Below the pieces are notes generated by a model. That model did no database searches. It was given only the letters and a program-made list of their open reading frames with translations, and was not told the origin of the DNA. Shown here in pieces: positions 1 to 5,365 of a stretch of 8,550 bases of DNA. The DNA is from Ruminococcaceae bacterium UBA1741 (GTDB lineage: Bacteria; Bacillota; Clostridia; Oscillospirales; Acutalibacteraceae): positions 1-8,550 of the forward strand of contig DCHX01000034.1 in assembly GCA_002315685.1 (NCBI GenBank), written 5' to 3'. The position numbers and the translations under genes are program-made. Position 1 is the stretch's first letter. Each line of letters opens with the position of its first letter.

Positions 1-158
1 TGTCGGGCTCGCCCATTTTGCAGGATGGGAAGCTTGTAGGGGCGCTTACCCATGTCTTGCTTGACGATGCCACAACCGGCTACGGAATTTTCGCCGAAAA
101 TATGCTTGAAACCGCAAAAAGCGTGGCAAGTGAAAATAAACTTAAAAATGCGTCGTAA
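1..158 (+). CDS. spoIVB: SpoIVB peptidase (S55 family), 3' end only
   Basis: This is the last 51 residues of SpoIVB, the forespore serine peptidase that crosses into the space between the two sporulation membranes and triggers pro-sigma-K processing by cleaving SpoIVFA. The reading frame begins at base 3 (two bases of the preceding codon are present) and ends at the TAA at 156-158. The visible peptide opens with SGSPI, the part of the GMSGSP motif whose first Ser is the catalytic nucleophile in the S55 family. It continues with GALTHV and GYGIFAENML, both characteristic of SpoIVB C-termini. The rest of the gene, with the PDZ domain and the catalytic His and Asp, lies outside the window. In many Clostridia and Bacilli spo0A follows directly; it does not here. 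Identification rests on a short but distinctive segment. Confidence 0.88.
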   Translation, partial: SGSPILQDGKLVGALTHVLLDDATTGYGIFAENMLETAKSVASENKLKNAS

Positions 159-170
159 AATTTTTATATA

Positions 171-192
171 GGGCGGATGTGGGCATCCGCCC
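171..192. repeat. GC-rich hairpin, probable dispersed palindromic repeat
   Basis: GGGCGGATG and CATCCGCCC form a perfect 9-bp stem around a TGGG loop, 12 bases after the spoIVB stop. The GC-rich stem stands out from the AT-rich surroundings. The bases after it (TTACGGTTTTATC) are only a weak T-tract, so it could reduce read-through from spoIVB but is not a classic intrinsic terminator. Hairpins of this appearance are, from memory, common between genes in Oscillospiraceae genomes; this was not checked. Confidence 0.7.
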
Positions 193-228
193 TTACGGTT
201 TTATCAATTAAAATTGCAATTTGTAGGG

Positions 229-248
229 GGACGACGCCCACATTGTCC
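229..248. repeat. Second hairpin, inverted relative of the first
   Basis: GGACGACG, loop CCCA, CATTGTCC folds into a 20-base hairpin with one G-T wobble and one mismatch. Its GCCCACAT core matches the reverse complement of the hairpin at 171-192; over the aligned 22 bases about 15 are identical. The two hairpins therefore lie in opposite orientation about 36 bp apart. Between them is a perfect 12-bp palindrome, AAATTGCAATTT (211-222). The arrangement suggests a small composite repeat unit rather than two unrelated structures. Confidence 0.55.
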
Positions 249-290
249 GATTACATACACAAAACATAGTATAATATTGTTGTTTTATAC

Positions 291-319
291 TTGAAATTTG
301 TTAAATAATAATTTATAAT
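291..319 (+). promoter_or_regulatory. Sigma-A promoter of the STAS-kinase gene
   Basis: TTGAAA (291-296) and TATAAT (314-319) are separated by exactly 17 bp, close to the housekeeping consensus. Transcription would begin near 326, giving a leader of about 35 bases before the ATG at 361. This leaves no room for a ribosome binding site ahead of an alternative ATG at 334, and so helps fix the start. Confidence 0.75.
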
Positions 320-360
320 GAAATATATTATTTATGAACAAACGGAAAGAGGATGCAACT

Positions 361-1542
361 ATGGAACAAGTAAAAGGAACTCTAAAAGATAATACGATGG
401 TAATAGATTTATCGGGTAGAGTTGATTCTGTGAATGCCGCCGATATTGAAAATCAAATCGTAAGTGCTATTAGCGGAAAGGATTTTGAAAATTTAGTTAT
501 TGATGCTGAAAATCTTGAATATATTTCTTCGGCAGGACTTAGAATTTTGCTTCGTCTCAGAAAAGAGTATGCAACTCTTAAAATCATAAATGTTGCAAGC
601 GAAGTTTACGAAATACTTGAAATGACCGGCTTTACCGAAATGATAAATGTCGAAAAGGCATACCGTAAATTCTCGGTTGAGGGTTGCGAGGTAATAGGTA
701 AGGGTGCGAACGGCGAGGTTTACCGACTTGATACCGATACTATTATTAAGGTCTATTTGAAACCCGACTGTTTGCCCGAAATCCAAAGAGAAAGAGAACT
801 TGCAAGAAAAGCTTTCGTTTTGGGTATTCCTACTGCTATTCCTTATGATGTTGCAAAAGTTGGCAATAGCTACGGCTCTGTTTTTGAACTTCTTAATGCC
901 GAGTCCTTTACAAAGCTTCTTAATAAAAGTCCCGAAAAGATTGACGAAGTTGCAAATATGTATGTCGATTTGCTTAAAAAAATCCATTCAACCACCGTTC
1001 AACCCGAAGATATGCCAGATATGAAAGCGGTTGCACTTGACTGGGCTGATTTTCTTAAAGATTATTTACCTCTTGAAAAGTGGCAAAAGCTTCATAATCT
1101 TATCGAAGCTGTTCCCGAAAGCCATCAGATGATTCACGGCGACTACCATACTAAAAATGTTATGCTTCAAAACGGCGAGGTTTTACTTATTGATATGGAC
1201 ACCCTTTCGCAAGGCGACCCCGTTTTTGAATTTGCATCTATTTTTAACGCTTACATAGGCTTTAATGCGGCTGATAATTTTGCTTCTCCGAGCTTTATCG
1301 ACCTCACACCTGATGTTTTGAAGGCTATGTGGGATAAAACCGTAAGACTTTATTTTGATACTGATGATGAGAACAGAATTGCCGAAATCAACGACAAATC
1401 GGCTCTTATCGGTTATACAAGACTTATGAGAAGACTTATAAGAAGAAACGGTCTTGAAACCGAAGAAGGCAGAAAGACTATTGATTTCTACAAAAATCAA
1501 ATTCTTACCTTGCTTGATAAGATTGATGTATTGACATTTTAA
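361..1542 (+). CDS. STAS domain fused to APH/choline-kinase-fold phosphotransferase
   Basis: This 393-residue protein has two parts. Residues 1 to about 100 form a STAS (anti-sigma factor antagonist) domain, with YISSAGLRILL at 54-64; Ser57 aligns with the phosphorylated serine of SpoIIAA/RsbV. Residues about 105-393 form a phosphotransferase of the aminoglycoside/choline kinase fold: glycine-rich loop GKGANGEV (113-120), putative ATP-binding Lys130 in IIKVY, Brenner-type catalytic loop HGDYHTKN (259-266) with Asp261 and Asn266, and metal-binding LLIDMD (275-280). It resembles the family I know as TIGR02172, whose substrate is unknown. No transmembrane segment is visible. The ATG at 361 is preferred over one at 334 because AAGAGGA sits 7 bases before it and the promoter leaves no leader for the earlier one. 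It is transcribed alone and ends in its own terminator. No partner anti-sigma kinase lies nearby. The domain calls are firm; the biological role is unknown. Confidence 0.88.
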   Translation: MEQVKGTLKDNTMVIDLSGRVDSVNAADIENQIVSAISGKDFENLVIDAENLEYISSAGLRILLRLRKEYATLKIINVASEVYEILEMTGFTEMINVEKAYRKFSVEGCEVIGKGANGEVYRLDTDTIIKVYLKPDCLPEIQRERELARKAFVLGIPTAIPYDVAKVGNSYGSVFELLNAESFTKLLNKSPEKIDEVANMYVDLLKKIHSTTVQPEDMPDMKAVALDWADFLKDYLPLEKWQKLHNLIEAVPESHQMIHGDYHTKNVMLQNGEVLLIDMDTLSQGDPVFEFASIFNAYIGFNAADNFASPSFIDLTPDVLKAMWDKTVRLYFDTDDENRIAEINDKSALIGYTRLMRRLIRRNGLETEEGRKTIDFYKNQILTLLDKIDVLTF

Positions 1543-1556
1543 TTCATAAAAACAAA

Positions 1557-1598
1557 AAAATAGGATGTAAAAAACTTCTGTTTTTTACATCCTATTTT
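1557..1598. terminator. Bidirectional terminator between the STAS-kinase gene and mtaB
   Basis: A perfect 19-bp stem (1557-1575 with 1580-1598) closes on a TTCT loop. It is flanked by an A-run (1554-1560) and ends in TTTT, so each strand gives a hairpin leading into a U-rich tail. It begins 14 bases after the STAS-kinase stop and ends 1 base before the mtaB stop, and serves both convergent genes. Confidence 0.9.
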
Positions 1599-1599
1599 A

Positions 1600-2883
1600 C
1601 TACTTAATCAAACCGACACAAAAGCCGTCAAATACTTCGGTAATTTCTACTTCTTTAATGCTCCCTATAAGTGATTTGTCGGTTTTAACTTTTATGCGGA
1701 TATAATTTTTCGTGTAACCTACTTGATATTCGCCTTCGGGGCTTTCAAACAAAACGGGCATTGATTTTCCGATGTGTTTTTTGAGAAATTCGGTTTCGCA
1801 AAGCTTTGCTACGCTCGCCATTTCTTTTGCTCTTTTAGCTTTTACCGAATTTTCAATTTGATAGCCGAGCTTATCCGCAACCGTACCGCCGCGACGGGAA
1901 TATGGAAAAATATGTGTTCTTGCAAAGCCTACCGATTTTACGAATTCTTTACTCATATTAAACTCTTCATCGGTCTCTCCCGCAAAGCCCACCATAACAT
2001 CAGTGGTAATAGAGGCATCCTCAAAGGTGTTATATATTTTATCGGTTAATTCCTTATAAAAAGCGGTATCATACTTTCTGTTCATTCTTTTAAGTGTGTT
2101 GTCGCAGCCCGACTGTAACGACAAATGAAACTGCGGACAAAATTTATCTTGTGCTTTAAGCCTTGATAACATTCGGTCGGTGATATGGTCAGGCTCTAAC
2201 GAGCCTAAACGAACTCTTTTGATTTTTTCGCACTTACAAACAACCTCAACGGCATCGCAAATATTAAACTCTTCGCCTTTTCCGTAAGCCGAAAGGTTAA
2301 TACCGACTAAAACAATTTCGCAGAAGCCTTTGTTCGCTAATTCACAAGCTTCTTTTTTTATGCTTTCAAGACTTCTTGAACGAACTCTGCCTCTTGAATA
2401 GGGGATAATGCAATAAGAACAAAACCTATCGCAACCGTCTTCTATTTTCATATATGCTCTCGTGCGTTCGCAAAAATCAGTAATATTCGGCGTTATGTAT
2501 CTATCTCCCGTTTCGTGTTTTTGATAAGAATAAATCCTTTGTTTAGTAGAGATAAATTCTTTTGTAAGCTCTGCAATATTAGAAATGTCTTTGTTTCCCA
2601 TAACAATATCGGCTTCTGTCAATTTGCTTGAAGCATCGGGGAAGGCTTGTACCATACAGCCCGTAAGCACAATGATTGCATTTTCGTTTTCTTTACGGCA
2701 TTTTCTTACCAACTGTCTTGTCTTTCGGTCGCTCTCGGAGGTAACAGAGCAAGAGTTAATTACAATAATATCGCCGTTTTTATCATTGTTACAACTAAAA
2801 CCGCCCTTCAAAAAGGCTTCGCGCATTACTTGTGTTTCGTATTGATTTACCTTGCAACCTAATGTGTGAAAAATAACATTCAT
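1600..2883 (-). CDS. mtaB: tRNA t6A37 methylthiotransferase MtaB
   Basis: MtaB is a radical-SAM enzyme that adds a methylthio group at C2 of t6A37 in tRNA, giving ms2t6A, notably in tRNA-Lys(UUU). The 427-residue protein has the family layout. The N-terminal methylthiotransferase domain opens with HTLGCKVNQYET, which separates MtaB from MiaB, and supplies Cys10, Cys45 and Cys76 for the auxiliary Fe-S cluster. The radical-SAM motif CDRFCSYC uses Cys151, Cys155 and Cys158. SLEPDHI (228-234) and LSLQSG (254-259) are conserved core segments, and a TRAM RNA-binding domain occupies roughly 370-427. The ATG at 2883 is chosen because GAGGAA (2888-2893) lies just upstream; in-frame TTG (2904) and ATG (2895) codons upstream lack such a site. 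It has its own promoter, divergent from cysK. The SAM and iron-sulfur requirement links it to the cysteine genes nearby. Function is confident from motifs. Confidence 0.95.
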   Translation of the reverse strand: MNVIFHTLGCKVNQYETQVMREAFLKGGFSCNNDKNGDIIVINSCSVTSESDRKTRQLVRKCRKENENAIIVLTGCMVQAFPDASSKLTEADIVMGNKDISNIAELTKEFISTKQRIYSYQKHETGDRYITPNITDFCERTRAYMKIEDGCDRFCSYCIIPYSRGRVRSRSLESIKKEACELANKGFCEIVLVGINLSAYGKGEEFNICDAVEVVCKCEKIKRVRLGSLEPDHITDRMLSRLKAQDKFCPQFHLSLQSGCDNTLKRMNRKYDTAFYKELTDKIYNTFEDASITTDVMVGFAGETDEEFNMSKEFVKSVGFARTHIFPYSRRGGTVADKLGYQIENSVKAKRAKEMASVAKLCETEFLKKHIGKSMPVLFESPEGEYQVGYTKNYIRIKVKTDKSLIGSIKEVEITEVFDGFCVGLIK

Positions 2884-2912
2884 ATAATTCCTCATAAAAT
2901 ACAATTTCTAAC

Positions 2913-2941
2913 ATTATATAATATTTGCTTCTTTATTTCAA
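2913..2941 (-). promoter_or_regulatory. Sigma-A promoter of mtaB
   Basis: On the minus strand TTGAAA (2936-2941) and TATAAT (2913-2918) are 17 bp apart. The predicted start near 2906 leaves a leader of about 22 bases to the ATG at 2883, enough for the ribosome binding site and no riboswitch. Confidence 0.78.
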
Positions 2942-2951
2942 GATTTCTTGA
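2938..2951. promoter_or_regulatory. Inverted repeat spanning both divergent -35 boxes
   Basis: TCAAGA-TT-TCTTGA is a perfect 6-2-6 inverted repeat centred between the mtaB and cysK promoters, overlapping both -35 elements. Much of the symmetry comes from two opposed TTGA-containing -35 boxes, so it may be incidental. It is nevertheless well placed for a dimeric regulator acting on both genes. Confidence 0.35.
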
Positions 2952-2977
2952 CATAACACATTGGAAAATGATAAAAT
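2948..2977 (+). promoter_or_regulatory. Sigma-A promoter of cysK-tcdA, extended -10
   Basis: TTGACA (2948-2953) and TAAAAT (2972-2977) are 18 bp apart, and TG at 2969-2970 gives an extended -10 (TGATAAAAT). Transcription would begin near 2984, leaving a leader of under 20 bases, too short for a T-box or SAM riboswitch. Confidence 0.7.
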
Positions 2978-3000
2978 AAATAATAAAATTAAAGGTGATT

Positions 3001-3945
3001 ATGATGAAGGTATATACAAGTATTGATGAATTGGTAGGAAAAACTCCTATTTTAGAGCTTAAAAATATTGAAAAGGCTTTTGGCTTAAAAGCAAAAATTT
3101 TTGCAAAGCTTGAATATTTGAATCCCGCAGGTTCGGTTAAAGACCGGGTAGCTCTTAATATGATAAATGATGCCTTTAATAAGGGTGTTATTGATAATAA
3201 TTCCGTAATAATTGAGCCTACCTCGGGCAATACGGGTATAGGTCTTGCTTCGATATGTGCTTCAAGGGGCATAAGGGCTATTATCGTTATGCCCGAAACT
3301 ATGTCGGTTGAAAGAAGACTTCTTATGAAAGCTTACGGTGCCGAGTTGGTTTTAACCGACGGCTCGGCGGGAATGTCGGGTGCTATCGAAAAGGCAAAAC
3401 AACTTGAAAACGAAATTCCAAACAGCGTTGTTATGGGACAGTTTGTAAATACGGCAAATCCCGAGGCTCACTATAAAACAACAGGTCCCGAAATATTCGA
3501 AGATATGGATGGAAATATTGATTTCTTTGTTGCGGGTGTCGGCACGGGAGGTACAATTTCGGGCGTAGGTAAATACCTAAAAGAAAAGAAAAATGACATT
3601 AAGGTTGTGGCGGTTGAGCCTGTTACTTCGGCTGTGCTTTCGGGCAAGAAGGCGGGACCTCACGGACTTCAAGGAATAGGTGCGGGATTTATCCCGGAAA
3701 TTCTTGATACAAAAATCTATGATGAGATAATAAAGGCTTCAAATGAACAAGCATTCGAGCTTGGAAGACTTATGGGCGCCAAAGAAGGTGTGCTTGTCGG
3801 AATTTCTTCGGGCGCCGCACTTTACGGTGCAATAGAGATAGCAAAAAGGGAAGAAAATAAAGACAAAAACATAGTGGTTTTATTACCCGATACGGGAGAT
3901 AGATATTTATCTACCGCAATGTTTGGAGATAATAATGAGCAATAG
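3001..3945 (+). CDS. cysK: Cysteine synthase A (O-acetylserine sulfhydrylase)
   Basis: This cytoplasmic PLP enzyme converts O-acetylserine and sulfide to cysteine. The 314-residue protein has the normal family length and motifs: NPAGSVKDR with PLP-binding Lys47, the substrate loop TSGNTG (74-79), the phosphate-binding loop GTGGT (181-185), GISSGA (267-272) contacting the pyridine nitrogen, and LLPDTGDRYLS near the C-terminus. Cystathionine beta-synthase is a distant alternative, but the protein ends without a CBS-pair domain. The start is ATG at 3001 or the adjacent ATG at 3004; AAAGGTGAT (2991-2999), complementary to the 16S rRNA tail, overlaps a GTG at 2995 and rules that codon out. The last 11 bases overlap tcdA, so the two are probably co-translated. 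There is no cysteine-responsive leader, so any regulation is likely protein-based. Confidence 0.95.
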   Translation: MMKVYTSIDELVGKTPILELKNIEKAFGLKAKIFAKLEYLNPAGSVKDRVALNMINDAFNKGVIDNNSVIIEPTSGNTGIGLASICASRGIRAIIVMPETMSVERRLLMKAYGAELVLTDGSAGMSGAIEKAKQLENEIPNSVVMGQFVNTANPEAHYKTTGPEIFEDMDGNIDFFVAGVGTGGTISGVGKYLKEKKNDIKVVAVEPVTSAVLSGKKAGPHGLQGIGAGFIPEILDTKIYDEIIKASNEQAFELGRLMGAKEGVLVGISSGAALYGAIEIAKREENKDKNIVVLLPDTGDRYLSTAMFGDNNEQ

Positions 3946-4630
3946 ATTTTTAAGAAACGAAATGCTTTTCGGTAAAGGCTCTGCAAAAATTCTAAATGAT
4001 AAAAAAGTAATCGTGTTCGGTGTCGGCGGTGTCGGCGGATATGTTGTGGAGGCACTTGCGAGGGCAGGGGTTGGAAATATTGATATTGTGGATAACGATG
4101 TCGTTGATATTTCCAATATAAATAGGCAAATTATTGCGCTTGACAGCACCGTAGGTCTTGATAAGGTTGAGGTTTCTAAAAAGAGAATACTTGACATTAA
4201 CCCGTCTTGTAATGTAAATGCAATAAAAATGTTTTATTTGCCCGAAAATGCAAAAGAAATTGTTTTTTCGGCTTATGATTATATAGTTGATGCTATTGAT
4301 ACCGTTACCGCAAAGGTGGATATTGCGGTTAATGCTCAAAAAAACGGTGTTAAAATCATTTCTTCAATGGGCACGGGCAATAAAATAGACCCGACACGGT
4401 TTGAGGTTTGCGATATTTATGCTACCGCCGACGATAAACTGGCAAAAGCCGTAAGAACGGCTTGCCGAAAAAATAATGTTAAGTCGTTAAAAGTTGTCTA
4501 TTCAAGAGAAAAAGCAACAAATAATAGTGAGCAAGACGAAAAAAGAATCCCCGCATCAAATTCTTTTGTACCTCCCGTTGCGGGTTTTATCATAGCAGGG
4601 GAAGTTATAAAGGATTTGTTGCAAGGATAG
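3935..4630 (+). CDS. tcdA: tRNA threonylcarbamoyladenosine dehydratase TcdA
   Basis: TcdA uses ATP to dehydrate t6A37 and form cyclic ct6A in tRNAs reading ANN codons. It is an E1/ThiF-MoeB-like adenylating enzyme (E. coli CsdL/YgdL). The 231-residue protein shows the nucleotide-binding GVGGVGG (29-35), NINRQ (61-65) with the E1-type arginine, the DAID segment (119-122), SMGTGNKIDPTRF (144-156) and the C-terminal FVPPVAGFIIAGEVI (211-225), all typical of TcdA rather than MoeB or ThiF. The CxxC zinc pairs of MoeB/ThiF are absent. It is slightly shorter than the E. coli protein. The ATG at 3935 has GGAG (3925-3928) 6 bases upstream and overlaps the cysK end; an in-frame TTG at 3923 lacks a suitable site. 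Its stop lies 1 base from the stop of convergent trmO, with no terminator between. Confidence 0.93.
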   Translation: MSNRFLRNEMLFGKGSAKILNDKKVIVFGVGGVGGYVVEALARAGVGNIDIVDNDVVDISNINRQIIALDSTVGLDKVEVSKKRILDINPSCNVNAIKMFYLPENAKEIVFSAYDYIVDAIDTVTAKVDIAVNAQKNGVKIISSMGTGNKIDPTRFEVCDIYATADDKLAKAVRTACRKNNVKSLKVVYSREKATNNSEQDEKRIPASNSFVPPVAGFIIAGEVIKDLLQG

Positions 4631-4631
4631 T

Positions 4632-5306
4632 TTACTTTTTATCTACGCCTATAATACTTATTTCATCATCGCAAATTCTAAAATGAATATCATAGTTTCC
4701 GAATAACATATTGTAAACACGGTTTTTATCGGCTTGATATGACGGCCTCGGGTCATCGCAAAGGCAGTCGATAACAGTTTCGATTTTGTCTTTTTCTATG
4801 ACATTTAACAGTTCTTCACCGCTTTTGATAACAAGGCGGTGATTTTTGTTTTCTTGGGCGTAAGAGCCGACGGCATCATTATGTATATCGGTGTAGGGAA
4901 TATAAGGCTTAATATCGTAAATAGGGGTTCCCGACAGTATATCAACTCCCGAAACTATAATACTGCCGTCTTGTTCTATGCGTTCAAGCTTAACCGAAGA
5001 AAGCCCCAAGCTGTTAGGCCTAAACGGAGAACGGGTTGCAAAAACACCTATTCGTTTGTTTCCGCCTAACCGTGGCGGTCTGACGGTGGGGGAAAAGCTT
5101 TCGGTATGAGATTTTGAAAAATCAAAAATAAGCCATAAATGAGAAAATTCTTCTAATCCTTTTATTGCTTCTTTATTTGAAAATTTCTTTTCAAATACTA
5201 TTTTCCCCATTGCCGTTTTTATTCTGCCCGACTGCCTCGGAATACCGAATTTATCGTTAAAATCGGTAATTATTTCGGCAATCGGTGTTATTTTTCTATC
5301 AGCCAT
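4632..5306 (-). CDS. trmO: tRNA t6A37 N6-methyltransferase TrmO (TsaA/YaeB family)
   Basis: TrmO uses SAM to methylate N6 of t6A37, giving m6t6A, chiefly in tRNA-Thr(GGU) in E. coli. The 224-residue protein has the hallmark single-sheet TsaA-family motifs: GIPRQSGR (21-28), FSHLWLIFDF (54-63), VRPPRLGGNKRIGVFATRSP (75-94), FRPNSLGLS (95-103), GTPIYDIKPYIPY (126-138), and DDPRPSYQ (184-191) in the C-terminal region. The ATG at 5306 has GGAG 6 bases upstream (minus strand, 5313-5316). Downstream it converges on tcdA with 1 base between stops. Upstream, sigK ends 59 bases away on the same strand, so sigK read-through may also reach it, but it has a promoter of its own. It is the third t6A-modifying gene in the window. 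Identification is confident. Confidence 0.93.
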   Translation of the reverse strand: MADRKITPIAEIITDFNDKFGIPRQSGRIKTAMGKIVFEKKFSNKEAIKGLEEFSHLWLIFDFSKSHTESFSPTVRPPRLGGNKRIGVFATRSPFRPNSLGLSSVKLERIEQDGSIIVSGVDILSGTPIYDIKPYIPYTDIHNDAVGSYAQENKNHRLVIKSGEELLNVIEKDKIETVIDCLCDDPRPSYQADKNRVYNMLFGNYDIHFRICDDEISIIGVDKK

Positions 5307-5334
5307 AATTTGCTCCGTTTAATTTTATACTTCT

Positions 5335-5363
5335 AATATACAACAAAAGCCGTCTTATGACAA
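5335..5363 (-). promoter_or_regulatory. Sigma-A promoter of trmO
   Basis: On the minus strand TTGTCA (5358-5363) and TATATT (5335-5340) are 17 bp apart, in the short gap after sigK. The predicted start near 5328 gives a leader of about 22 bases. No hairpin-plus-T-run terminator is visible between sigK and trmO. Confidence 0.62.
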
Positions 5364-5365
5364 GT

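Noticed and set aside
243..275. Alternative promoter using TATAAT at 270-275
   Set aside because: The nearest -35-like words (TTGTCC at 243, TTACAT at 251) give spacers of 21 and 13 bp; the TTGAAA/TATAAT pair at 291-319 with 17 bp is far better.
334..360. Earlier ATG start (334) for the STAS-kinase gene
   Set aside because: No ribosome binding site precedes it and it would lie about 8 bases after the predicted transcription start; the ATG at 361 has AAGAGGA at good spacing.
493..987. Open frames antisense to real genes, for example 493-987 (-), 3907-4197 (-), 4839-5069 (+) and 7385-7726 (-)
   Set aside because: They lie wholly or mostly inside confidently identified genes, lack ribosome binding sites that I could see, and give low-complexity products without recognisable motifs.
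700..1542. Aminoglycoside resistance gene
   Set aside because: The fold is shared with APH enzymes, but the STAS fusion and the resemblance to uncharacterised TIGR02172-type kinases give no support for an antibiotic substrate.
2978..3000. T-box or SAM riboswitch ahead of cysK, mtaB or serC
   Set aside because: Predicted leaders are only about 15-35 bases, too short for any of these elements.
5307..5365. Terminator between sigK and trmO
   Set aside because: I found no stem of useful length followed by a T-run; the gap is better explained by the trmO promoter.
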